This document shows positions 44,692 to 53,217 of a DNA stretch of 64,000 nt, piece by piece (within the stretch, counting starts at the first letter, position 1; every line of letters starts with the position of its first letter). Both the position numbers and the translations under genes were made by a program. Origin of the DNA: CAUPWF01 sp964369775 (GTDB lineage: Bacteria; Bacillota; Clostridia; Lachnospirales; Lachnospiraceae); assembly GCA_964369775.1 (NCBI GenBank), contig CAYJHQ010000008.1, positions 18,035 to 82,034 on the forward strand, read 5' to 3'. The notes beneath the pieces were generated by a model. It did no database searches. It was given only the letters and a program-made list of their open reading frames with translations, and was not told the origin of the DNA.

Positions 44692-46206
44692 TTACCCTAT
44701 ATCATATTCCTCTTTTTTTCGAATTCCAAGTATATATTCTTTTGTTAACAACTTCCTAACTCTCTCATCACTAAAAGTCATTAGTTCTGCAACATTTTCT
44801 TCAAACTCTGCCAAATCTCTCATTGTATCATAATGCACCTCAACACCTAAATCTTGATAGCATCTTTGTTTTTCACACACATTCTCTAATAACTCCGATT
44901 TGAAATGTGACTTTCGGCATTCATAGATTGGAAGCTCTAAAAACGCGAATACATCGTTTTCATTTTCCACTTTAATAAACAATCTCCCTTTTTTTCGTAA
45001 TAGTTTCATCATATTTTTCAGCAACTTGCTAGGATTGGCATAATACTGAATTGGTTCGCCTAATATAATACAATCGAATTTTTCATCTTCAAAATAATCA
45101 GAAATATACTCTACTCTATCGACATGCACTTCTCCTTCGCATATTGTTTTTAAGTCAATATAATATTTTGCATTCTCTGTATAAGCACTCAAACACACCC
45201 CTTTTCCGCCTTCTTGGATATGCTTATTTTTGACTTCTAGAATCGGAACTCCACACCTTACATCTATTCCCAAAACATTATTCCATGATACGCACTCTTC
45301 GGCTTCTATTAGTTCCATCATTTCTATCTCAAAATTACTTGCATCATCCCATGCATCTACCCCAAAATACTTTTGAGCAAAATTTTGCTTTCCTAGGGCA
45401 AGTTTTTTACGAAAAACGTTCAAATCTTTTCCCTCTCCAAAGATGCCTCGATCATCATGATGAATCCAAGTATCTTTTGCTAGTATAGCTTTATAGCCTG
45501 CTCTTCTTACACGGAATGTTATATCATCATCTCCGAAATCATGTACAAATCCGGGATCTGAAATCGGCCACCCAATTGCTAGTAAACATTCTCTTGTGTA
45601 TAAAGTTCCTAAGGTAATCAACCTCAATCTTTCATGCCAAAGTTTTGCATTTGATTTATTATACTTTCTAGCATTTTCTATGAGTTCTTCGTAACTATCA
45701 TGCTTTATTGAAACCATTTGGAAATTGCTCGCATTAGAACTTACTGGATTTACCATCCCTATCTTTGAATCACTCTTTGCACAGATAATTAGATTCGATA
45801 ACCAGTTTGGCGTTAAAACTAAATCATTGTTTAAAGTGATAACATATCTTCCCTCTAATTCTCCGTATTGATGCAAAAAGAAATATGAAAAACTAAAATT
45901 CTGATTATATCTTATTATAGTTTTTTTATCATACTGAACTGCTTTAAAGTATTCTAACATTGAATCATCCGATCCATTGTCAATTAGTAACAATTTATAG
46001 TTTACATCTTTTGTATGTTCTAAAATACTTTCTACACATTTTTTGGTTTTTTCTAATCTATTATATGCAACAACAATTATTGTCGCTTCAACAGATTGAA
46101 AATCCATATACGCATCAATTATATTTTTTCTGTTTTTCATTGCATCGTCTTCTACCAAAGGTAATGTCCAGTTATCACAATTCACCTCAACCACATTGTT
46201 ATTCAT
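44692..46206 (-). CDS. Family 2 glycosyltransferase fused to a methyltransferase-like domain
   Basis: A 504-residue bifunctional-looking protein. Residues about 35-290 are a GT2 domain: ATIIVVAYNRLEKTKKCVES, LLIDNGSDDS, VITLNNDLVLTP (metal site of NND type), and FVHDFGDDDITFRVRRAGY. Residues about 310-440 resemble a class I SAM methyltransferase (NVLGIDVRCGVPILEVKNKH, FDCIILGEPIQYYANPSKLL, KLLRKKGRLFIKVEN), though the glycine loop is weak. Possibly it adds and methylates a sugar of the flagellin glycan. Second gene of the operon. Confidence 0.78.
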   Translation of the reverse strand: MNNNVVEVNCDNWTLPLVEDDAMKNRKNIIDAYMDFQSVEATIIVVAYNRLEKTKKCVESILEHTKDVNYKLLLIDNGSDDSMLEYFKAVQYDKKTIIRYNQNFSFSYFFLHQYGELEGRYVITLNNDLVLTPNWLSNLIICAKSDSKIGMVNPVSSNASNFQMVSIKHDSYEELIENARKYNKSNAKLWHERLRLITLGTLYTRECLLAIGWPISDPGFVHDFGDDDITFRVRRAGYKAILAKDTWIHHDDRGIFGEGKDLNVFRKKLALGKQNFAQKYFGVDAWDDASNFEIEMMELIEAEECVSWNNVLGIDVRCGVPILEVKNKHIQEGGKGVCLSAYTENAKYYIDLKTICEGEVHVDRVEYISDYFEDEKFDCIILGEPIQYYANPSKLLKNMMKLLRKKGRLFIKVENENDVFAFLELPIYECRKSHFKSELLENVCEKQRCYQDLGVEVHYDTMRDLAEFEENVAELMTFSDERVRKLLTKEYILGIRKKEEYDIG

Positions 46207-46241
46207 AGTCTACTCTTCTCCTAGTTCTATTTTTGAATATG

Positions 46242-47318
46242 TTATCCTTTGCCTAAATGTCTTTCAGCAAAATAATCATTTATATGCTTTGATACCTTAG
46301 AATCGAATGATTTAAATTTAATTTCTTTATAAAACTCTATCGTACTTTTCAAGTTTTCATCAATACCAAATTTAGGGCTCCACCCTAATAATTCTATTGC
46401 TTTACTATTGTCAAGCAATAACAGTTGTGACTCGTGCAAAAGGTTCGCTTCTTTTACAATATAGCCGAAGCTTCCATTCCAGAATTCTTTAAACTTTTCA
46501 ACCAATCCTAATGTAGTTATACACTCTTCCATATCTGGTCCAAAATTATAGTTTCCTGCTATCAGCTTGTTCTCGTACTGTTTTTTTGCTAGTAATAAAT
46601 AACCACTCAAGCAATCGAGAATATATTGGTAGGGTCTAATCGCCTGCGGGTTCCTAATGGTTAATATCTCCTTATTTCTTGCTGCCCTCACGCAATCTGG
46701 AACTATTCTATCTTTAGAGAAATCTCCTGCTCCTATCACATTTCCACCACGTGCAGTTGAGATAGCCGGGGAATCTTCCTTATCAAAATAACTATTCAAA
46801 TAACTAAATGTTATCAATTCTGAACAAGATTTTGAATTTGAGTAAGGATCTTGTCCGCATAGTTTATCTGTTTCAACATAACCTCTTTTCGTTTCCATGT
46901 TCGCATATACTTTATCTGTCGTAATATTTACAACTGATTTAACACTATCACAATATCTAATCGACTCTAATACATTAACCGTTCCCATCACATTAGTCTC
47001 ATAAGTATATACTGGAGATGTATAAGAATCCCTTACTAGCGGTTGTGCTGCCAAGTGAAATACAATATCTGGTTTAAAATGTGTTAATGATTGTTTTAAT
47101 TGCTCTAAATCACGGATGTCCGAAAGAGATTCTTCCATATTTTTTTCAAGCCCAACCCTCTCATATAACTCTCTTTGAGCTATTTCAGAGGAATAACCAA
47201 ATACTATAGCTTCAAATTCCAGAAGAATTTTAGCTAACCATGCTCCTTTAAACCCTGTATGCCCTGTTATAAACACTTTCTTGTTCTTATAAAAATCTCT
47301 CATTAAATTTTCCATCAT
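46242..47318 (-). CDS. rfbG: CDP-glucose 4,6-dehydratase
   Basis: A 358-residue extended SDR. GHTGFKG (19-25) is the Rossmann loop and the nearby W of KGAW is typical of RfbG. TTDKVY (133-138) and YSNSK (159-163) form the active site. It converts CDP-glucose to CDP-4-keto-6-deoxyglucose, the substrate of RfbH. First gene of the sugar operon, 65 bases after a sigma-28-like promoter. Starts at 47318, 47315 or 47303 are possible; AAGGG fits the first. Confidence 0.95.
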   Translation of the reverse strand: MMENLMRDFYKNKKVFITGHTGFKGAWLAKILLEFEAIVFGYSSEIAQRELYERVGLEKNMEESLSDIRDLEQLKQSLTHFKPDIVFHLAAQPLVRDSYTSPVYTYETNVMGTVNVLESIRYCDSVKSVVNITTDKVYANMETKRGYVETDKLCGQDPYSNSKSCSELITFSYLNSYFDKEDSPAISTARGGNVIGAGDFSKDRIVPDCVRAARNKEILTIRNPQAIRPYQYILDCLSGYLLLAKKQYENKLIAGNYNFGPDMEECITTLGLVEKFKEFWNGSFGYIVKEANLLHESQLLLLDNSKAIELLGWSPKFGIDENLKSTIEFYKEIKFKSFDSKVSKHINDYFAERHLGKG

Positions 47319-47382
47319 TTATCTCAGCCCTTCTTAACGCCCTAAATATTCCTCACATAATTCCACAAGTGTTACTATTTAA

Positions 47383-47409
47383 TTATCGACATTTTTCCTA
47401 TAAAATTAA
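47383..47409 (-). promoter_or_regulatory. Candidate sigma-28 promoter of the glycosylation operon
   Basis: On the minus strand TTAATTTT (47402-47409), 11 bases, GTCGATAA (47383-47390). This is 7 of 8 in the -10 and 6 of 8 in the -35 relative to TAAAGTTT-N11-GCCGATAA. It would place the whole seven-gene sugar operon in the flagellin regulon. Confidence 0.65.
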
Positions 47410-47476
47410 GTTTATATTAAGAAAGCTATTTATGCAATCTTTCCCATTACACAAATAGCTCTACTCGTCTTATATA

Positions 47477-47878
47477 TTATTCTTTTAACATCTTATCCAA
47501 TGTCACACTTCTAAATTCCTCTTCCATCTTCTCCTGTAGCCCTTCCATCGTCTTATGATAGCCACATTGTTTAGGGTTTTCTTTTCTGCTACACTCATAA
47601 TCTGGTGCCATACATGCATTTACATATAGATAATCCCCCACAGCAAGAACTACTTCCCACAAGTTAATCTCCGTCATACTTTTCATGATACGACAGCCAC
47701 CCTTTACGCCCTGTGTAATGGAAATCATAGAAGCGTGCTCTAGCTTTTTCAAAATTTTGTATGTGAACTGTAGTGGTATTCTCTCCTCTGCACTAATTTC
47801 TTTTGCACTATGTAACTCTCCATCTATTAAATGTCTTAAAATTCTCAAAGCATAATCAGCTTCTCTTGTAATTATCAT
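47477..47878 (-). CDS. Rrf2-family transcriptional regulator with three cysteines
   Basis: A 133-residue winged-helix regulator. The N-terminus ITREADYALRILRHLIDGE and IPLQFTYKILKKLEHASMI (recognition helix) are typical of Rrf2. The C-terminal CMAPDYECSRKENPKQC holds three Cys spaced as in Fe-S-binding members, so it may sense iron-sulfur status, oxygen or NO. ATG 47878 is chosen, with GGAG 9 bases ahead; a GTG at 47884 is too close to it. Stands alone between the sugar and phosphonate operons. Targets are unknown; it may be autoregulated through the palindrome upstream. Confidence 0.88.
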   Translation of the reverse strand: MIITREADYALRILRHLIDGELHSAKEISAEERIPLQFTYKILKKLEHASMISITQGVKGGCRIMKSMTEINLWEVVLAVGDYLYVNACMAPDYECSRKENPKQCGYHKTMEGLQEKMEEEFRSVTLDKMLKE

Positions 47879-47900
47879 TTTCACGCTCTCCTTTGTACTG

Positions 47901-47920
47901 ATTTATTCAACAGAATAAAT
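47901..47920. promoter_or_regulatory. 20-bp palindrome, candidate Rrf2 operator
   Basis: ATTTATTC, 4 bases, GAATAAAT, perfect dyad, between the promoter and the binding site of the Rrf2 gene. The position suits autorepression. Confidence 0.5.
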
Positions 47921-47937
47921 CTTTCACTATACTGTCT

Positions 47938-47966
47938 ATAATATGTAAAATCCTGTCTAATGTCAA
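47938..47966 (-). promoter_or_regulatory. Vegetative promoter of the Rrf2 gene
   Basis: On the minus strand TTGACA (47961-47966), 17 bases, TATTAT (47938-47943): perfect -35 and 5 of 6 in the -10. Confidence 0.8.
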
Positions 47967-48069
47967 GGCTTTTCCCTTTATCACTTCACAGTAGTAGTCT
48001 AAAAAAAATGTTCTTTCTATATTTCTACGTTCTACACCTACCACTCGCTTGTATGGAATCCTCAATCTT

Positions 48070-48888
48070 TTAATTATTCAAATTTAATTTAACAGCTAAT
48101 GCCGGGTGCACCTTCCTATCCTCTGGTTTAGGAGGTGTCATATAATCTCCATAAGCAAATCTAAGGTATTCATGTGCATCTTTCATTCCCATTAATTCTA
48201 TACCTTCAAAAGTCATCGGTACAACATTTTCAAACCATTTTTTTCGATACCCATAGGCTTTTGTTGCTGTCGGAAATGTCAACACTCGCACCCACTTAGA
48301 TTTTATTTTCGTAGATTTTCTAACGCAGTTATTATGGATATTGAATATGGAATCACCAAAAATCGTAAATAAGCATTTATAGAATTTTCGTAAGATAAGC
48401 GTCTTCTCACCTAACATTCCAACTGGACTATAGAGTACTTTTCTAATACAAAAGCAAAAAAAGTTATAAAGTGCTCTATGGATATAGTTATCCGGTACAT
48501 TATCCATTGGAAAGATATCAAGACCTAACCCCTGCTTATATGGTAATTGTTCTTGATGTTGCCTCAAATATAGTGTATTTTTACGGCGTAACTTTGCATA
48601 TCCCCAACGATATCCTTTTGTATTTCGGTGGTCTTGGAAATAAAATCTTTCATCATCTAACTCTGTTTTACATACTTTGCGGAATTTTTCATAATCTCTC
48701 CTCAACATTGCTATATCTGCATCATCATCCCATGGAATAAATCCTTCATGCCTCACCGCCCCTAATAACGTTCCTGCATAAAGAGTATATGTTATTCCAT
48801 ACTTCTTACAAATTCTATCAACCTCAACTAGTAACTCTAATTCTAACGCATGTAATTGTTTAAACTGTTCTTGATTTAATTTAACCAT
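48070..48888 (-). CDS. LicD-family phospho(no)transferase
   Basis: A 272-residue protein with the LicD signature YAGTLLGAVRHEGFIPWDDD followed by ADIAM (about 37-61). LicD enzymes move phosphocholine or similar groups from a CDP-linked donor to a glycan. In this operon the donor is probably a CMP-activated phosphonate made by the neighbouring genes. The ATG at 48888 with GAGGAAGAGA ahead is preferred to a TTG at 48900, which would overlap the decarboxylase stop. It has no signal peptide. Last gene of the operon. Confidence 0.88.
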   Translation of the reverse strand: MVKLNQEQFKQLHALELELLVEVDRICKKYGITYTLYAGTLLGAVRHEGFIPWDDDADIAMLRRDYEKFRKVCKTELDDERFYFQDHRNTKGYRWGYAKLRRKNTLYLRQHQEQLPYKQGLGLDIFPMDNVPDNYIHRALYNFFCFCIRKVLYSPVGMLGEKTLILRKFYKCLFTIFGDSIFNIHNNCVRKSTKIKSKWVRVLTFPTATKAYGYRKKWFENVVPMTFEGIELMGMKDAHEYLRFAYGDYMTPPKPEDRKVHPALAVKLNLNN

Positions 48889-48896
48889 TCTCTTCC

Positions 48897-50012
48897 TCAA
48901 TTCCTATATAATCGTTTCATAAAATCTACTTTGTTTTCAATCGGCTTAATCGTTGGACGCCCCAAATCTCCCCGAGAACCAATAGCAACCTTAATTTCAA
49001 TAAATGTTAATACATTATTTTGTTTTACAGTATTTAATACAGCAGGTAAGTCTTCGATCCTTTCAATGCTTATGACTCTTTCATATCCACACGCTTTCGC
49101 TATATCTGTAAACACTAAATTCTTTGCTAAAGTAGATATTCCGCCAACAGATTCATGTGCTTCATTGTTAAGCAACACATGTACAAGATTGTTAATACCT
49201 GAACTTCCTACTAATGCCATTGTTCCCATATGCATTAATGCAGCACCGTCTCCATCTAAACACCATACTTTTTCACTAGGCTTTTGTAGTGCTATAGAGT
49301 GCGCAATTGCCAAACTATGCCCCATTGAACCTACTGTCAGGAAATCACATTTATGGTTTTGTCCTTTCTTTTCACGTAATTCAAATAGCTCTCTACTCGT
49401 TTTTCCAGTTGTGCTAATAATCACATCCTCCTGTGATACCTCTATTAGTGAATCAATGACAGATTCTCTTTTCAGAGTATACCTGTTCTGGTGCTTGATT
49501 TTTTGTTCTGCAGACAACCCATCTTTTCCAATTACATACGCAACGCTTCTTCCCAATTTCAACAAAACAGAAAAGTAATCTATACTTCTTAAAATCTCAT
49601 CTTCACTAGTATCTTTTTCGATAATAGCATATTCAACGCCCATCATTTCTAATAAATCTAGAGTGATAGCTCCCTGATGCACGTGTTGTGGTTCATCCTG
49701 TGTTCCAGGTTGACCGCGCCATCCAATAATATAAATGATAGGTATTTTGTACACTTCCTCATGGGTCAATGAAGCTACTGGATTCAATGAATTTCCTTGC
49801 CCACTATTTTGCATATAAACAATTGGTACTTTCCCTGTCGCCAAATGATATCCAGCTGCTAACCCAACACTTACTCCTTCATTAGGTGCAACGATATGCT
49901 CCCTCTCACTACAATTAGCCGTCAAATAATCACAAAGCGGGCGCAATTGTGAATCCGGTACACCTACATAAAACTCGCCGCCTAGTCTTTCTAAGAATCT
50001 TTCAACTTTCAA
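48897..50012 (-). CDS. Phosphonopyruvate decarboxylase
   Basis: A 371-residue ThDP enzyme. The pyrimidine domain has VPDSQLRPLCDYL and catalytic Glu45 in APNEG; the diphosphate domain has CLDGDGAALMHMGTMALVG with LLNNEAHESVGG (about 243-283). This short two-domain form is characteristic of Ppd, which makes phosphonoacetaldehyde and drives the PEP mutase reaction forward. The gene starts with TTG at 50012 after GGGGGAG. It lies next to the alcohol dehydrogenase and one gene away from the mutase, as in known phosphonate clusters. Confidence 0.94.
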   Translation of the reverse strand: MKVERFLERLGGEFYVGVPDSQLRPLCDYLTANCSEREHIVAPNEGVSVGLAAGYHLATGKVPIVYMQNSGQGNSLNPVASLTHEEVYKIPIIYIIGWRGQPGTQDEPQHVHQGAITLDLLEMMGVEYAIIEKDTSEDEILRSIDYFSVLLKLGRSVAYVIGKDGLSAEQKIKHQNRYTLKRESVIDSLIEVSQEDVIISTTGKTSRELFELREKKGQNHKCDFLTVGSMGHSLAIAHSIALQKPSEKVWCLDGDGAALMHMGTMALVGSSGINNLVHVLLNNEAHESVGGISTLAKNLVFTDIAKACGYERVISIERIEDLPAVLNTVKQNNVLTFIEIKVAIGSRGDLGRPTIKPIENKVDFMKRLYRN

Positions 50013-50033
50013 CTATCTACATCTCCCCCTAAT

Positions 50034-51161
50034 TCAATTATTCACTTCGATTATACTTCTATAAATCTTCTCTAATGAGCTATCATTCAATAAAATCGGA
50101 TTATTTTGTAACCGTTGCACATTTACTGATTCTACTAGTGTTTCTAAGTCCTCCAATTTCATGGATACTTTTGGTAGCTTTATTGATTGAATAAAAATTT
50201 CCAATCTATCTGATGCTTCCTCTTTCGATTCCGCCCCCCATAAGCGAGCTATCTCCAGAAACGATGACTCCACATGCATTTTTCCTCTCACATCATTGCA
50301 ATCATCTAGATGTTCTAACATATATCTCAGCAGCTCAACAATACAAAGAGATACTGCATGCCCATGAGGTACTTCATATAATCCTGTCACTTTGTATGCC
50401 ATTGCATGCGCCGCTGTTGTCTGCGTAATATCAATAGTTCGCCCTGCCAAATAAGAAGCATACATAATTTCAGCATTTGCCTTCTCTTCTCCTCTCAGAT
50501 ATAGTTCTGTATTTCCCAATATGATTGCTATTGCTTTTTTTGCAATTTTATCGCTTTCCAATGTTGAATGTATCGACCAAAGTGCTTCTATACAATGGCA
50601 AAGCGCATCCAGTAAGGATGCCTTTTTGATATGTTCAGGAAGTGATTGCAGCAAACTCGGTACAAATAACACCTTGGTCGGCATACAGTATTGATTGGCA
50701 ATTGATTGCTTTTTTTCATTTTTATAAATCACAGCATACTTCGTTGCCTCACTTCCCGACCCTGCTGTAGTCGGGATAACAATAAAAGGTATTTTATTCA
50801 TAGACTCTTCTTGATAATGCGATAAATCTATCACACCCTCTCTTTTTGCATATAACTTTACACATTTTGCAACATCAATTGCACTCCCTCCTCCAATTGC
50901 TAAAATGGCATCACATTCACTTTTTTTAAAAGCAATCCTTGCTTTTTCAACCGATTCAAGACGGGGATTCGGCTCAAAATCCAAAAATCTTATAACTTTG
51001 ATTTTCTCTTTTCTCAAAACACTGTCTAAAGCTTCCTGAATAGCCATTTTCTCTAACGAGGCTCTTGCTATTAAAAATAGAGACTGTATATTATTTTTCT
51101 TACAATATGCTGCAACTTCATTACAAGCTTTTGAAACTGTTAGCATTTTAAGCTCATCCAT
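50034..51161 (-). CDS. Iron-containing alcohol dehydrogenase, probable phosphonoacetaldehyde reductase
   Basis: A 375-residue type III dehydrogenase. NAD-binding GGGSAIDVAK is at 90-99; PTTAGSGSEATKYAV follows; metal ligands are Asp185, His189, His252 and His266 or 268 (LLDALCHCIEALW, AAHAMAY, VPHGHAV). Beside PEP mutase and Ppd such enzymes reduce phosphonoacetaldehyde to 2-hydroxyethylphosphonate. No aminotransferase is present, so aminoethylphosphonate is not the predicted product. ATG 51161 follows AGAGGAGG. Confidence 0.88.
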   Translation of the reverse strand: MDELKMLTVSKACNEVAAYCKKNNIQSLFLIARASLEKMAIQEALDSVLRKEKIKVIRFLDFEPNPRLESVEKARIAFKKSECDAILAIGGGSAIDVAKCVKLYAKREGVIDLSHYQEESMNKIPFIVIPTTAGSGSEATKYAVIYKNEKKQSIANQYCMPTKVLFVPSLLQSLPEHIKKASLLDALCHCIEALWSIHSTLESDKIAKKAIAIILGNTELYLRGEEKANAEIMYASYLAGRTIDITQTTAAHAMAYKVTGLYEVPHGHAVSLCIVELLRYMLEHLDDCNDVRGKMHVESSFLEIARLWGAESKEEASDRLEIFIQSIKLPKVSMKLEDLETLVESVNVQRLQNNPILLNDSSLEKIYRSIIEVNN

Positions 51162-51175
51162 TATAAACCTCCTCT

Positions 51176-53191
51176 TTAGTACTCTTCAGGAATCAATCGA
51201 ATAATTTCTGAAAACTTCATGCAAATTTCATCACATTCCAATGCACGCCTATTTTCAAGAATCAATTTTGCTGCATTTTGCATTGCTGGAAAACCACTCC
51301 TACTCAATTGATTTGCATAAATCACTATATTGACACCTCTTTTTTTAAACTCTTCTTCTTTAACCTCCGCAAACGCTGTCGGAACAACAACTATAGGTGT
51401 TGTTGCATCTACTTTTCTAAAACATTCCAAAAATTCAAAAATTAAAGATGGATCTTTTTCTTTGCTATGAATCATAACTGCATCAGCTCCAGCATTTACA
51501 TATGCTTGAGCACGGTTAAGAGCATCTTCTACACCCGCCCCTAGAATTAGACTTTCAATACGGGCACAAATCATAAATGTCGTTGATTTTTGCGTTTTTT
51601 TCCCTGCTTCTATTTTCTTACAAAATTCTTCTATACTTGCTTGTAATTGATTTGCTTCTTTCCCAAACAAAGAATTTCTTTTTAATCCTTTTTTATCTTC
51701 TATAATGACCATAGATACACCCATACGTTCTAATGTTTTAACTGTATATACAAAGTGTTCTATCATCCCACCCGTATCACCATCGTAAATTATAGGTTTT
51801 GTTGTAACTTCCATTATTTCATCAATTGTTCTAAACCTAGAACTCGAATCAACCAGTTCTATATCTGGTTTACCTTTTGCTGTAGAATCACAAAGTGAAC
51901 TTATCCACATTGCGTCAAATTGATATACTCCTCCCTCTTTTTCAACAACAGTATTTTCAGCAATTAACCCTGTTAGACCACTGTGTGCTTCAATCGCTGT
52001 CACAAGTCCTTTCGCAATAAGTGCGCGTTGTAACCTCGCTCGACGATAGTCCGGAGTAGATACATCCAGCAATGAGTTTTTTACCATTAAGCTGTACTGT
52101 ACATCTGCCGTGTACGGATATTCAACTAGAGTTCCTCCATAGGATTCCAAAACTTCTACTACTTCATCTCTAATCGGTCTTTGCTTATTCGTTAGCCAGT
52201 TATCACCATGAACCACATAGTCTGGTCTATACTTTAATAGATTATCCTTATAACTCAACGATTGTTGTTCAACTACCTTGCATACCCCTGATACACCTTG
52301 GAATAATTTTATCCTATCTATAGTAGATGATTTTTGAAAGCGACGATGCCCTATTACCGCTTCATCAGACAAAACCCCTACAATTAATTTACCTAAGCGC
52401 TTCGCCCTATTAATAATCTTAATATGGACATGGTGTAAAATATCTGTTGTAAAACACATATATACTGTTTTCTCTTCAATTCTTGAAAGCGAATCTATAA
52501 CTCTAGAATAATCTTCTAATGTGTCTATTTCACTTGCCAATTGCTCTCCCACATCCACTGGTGTTAGCGAAAACATATTAAGCTTCATATTAAGCGCATC
52601 CTCTGCATAGCACCCTACTTTTCCTTGTTCACAGAAAGTATCGATTTCATCAAACCATCTTATAGCATCTTGTTTTTTCATCCTATACATCGGTAAAAGT
52701 GCATGGGTCGGTTTTGGACACTCTACTCCAATTTCTTCTACTCTCCCTGCTTGTACTCGTGCTTTAAAATCCTTGTCCCAATTTTTTATAATACTACTTA
52801 CAATCACGCAACTTTCCGAAGCAATCATCATTTTATCTAAAACCAAATTTTCAAAAACTATATCTCCATGCAATAACAAAAAATCTGAATCCAGATATGC
52901 TTTCGCTAAACGCATCGATTCTATATAGTTTGTTTCTGCATATCTCTCATTATTAACATATGTCAATTTAATTGGTAAATCTAATTTGTCACAATAATCC
53001 ATTAACTGCTCTGACAAATACCCTACCGTCATCACAACTTCTTCGACTCCAACTTCAATAAGTTGTGCTAATTGACGACTGACTATTGTTTCTCCATCGG
53101 TCAAAGTTGTCATGCATTTTGGTGTTTCTGTTTTCTTTCCACTATTTCCCATTCGAGTTCCCTTGCCCGAATTCAAAATCAATGCTTTCAT
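51176..53191 (-). CDS. Three-domain fusion: NTP transferase, cytidylyltransferase-like domain, PEP mutase
   Basis: A 671-residue protein. Residues 1-235 are a LicC/RmlA-like nucleotidyltransferase (NSGKGTRMG near 7-15, ETPK near 22-25, LLHGD near 106-110). Residues 240-375 resemble TagD-type cytidylyltransferases (VGVLSDEAVIG, DYVVHGDNW), but the HxGH catalytic motif reads HHVH (253-256). Residues 385-671 are phosphoenolpyruvate mutase, with GDTGG (471-475) and the diagnostic EDKKGLKRNS (498-507). One polypeptide can thus form the C-P bond and activate the product with CTP. First committed step of the operon. Confidence 0.93.
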   Translation of the reverse strand: MKALILNSGKGTRMGNSGKKTETPKCMTTLTDGETIVSRQLAQLIEVGVEEVVMTVGYLSEQLMDYCDKLDLPIKLTYVNNERYAETNYIESMRLAKAYLDSDFLLLHGDIVFENLVLDKMMIASESCVIVSSIIKNWDKDFKARVQAGRVEEIGVECPKPTHALLPMYRMKKQDAIRWFDEIDTFCEQGKVGCYAEDALNMKLNMFSLTPVDVGEQLASEIDTLEDYSRVIDSLSRIEEKTVYMCFTTDILHHVHIKIINRAKRLGKLIVGVLSDEAVIGHRRFQKSSTIDRIKLFQGVSGVCKVVEQQSLSYKDNLLKYRPDYVVHGDNWLTNKQRPIRDEVVEVLESYGGTLVEYPYTADVQYSLMVKNSLLDVSTPDYRRARLQRALIAKGLVTAIEAHSGLTGLIAENTVVEKEGGVYQFDAMWISSLCDSTAKGKPDIELVDSSSRFRTIDEIMEVTTKPIIYDGDTGGMIEHFVYTVKTLERMGVSMVIIEDKKGLKRNSLFGKEANQLQASIEEFCKKIEAGKKTQKSTTFMICARIESLILGAGVEDALNRAQAYVNAGADAVMIHSKEKDPSLIFEFLECFRKVDATTPIVVVPTAFAEVKEEEFKKRGVNIVIYANQLSRSGFPAMQNAAKLILENRRALECDEICMKFSEIIRLIPEEY

Positions 53192-53217
53192 CTTCTTCCC
53201 CTTTTAAAAATTATAAT

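Noticed and set aside
50034..51161. Glycerol or butanol dehydrogenase
   Set aside because: The fold fits, but the position between PEP mutase and Ppd makes phosphonoacetaldehyde the likely substrate.
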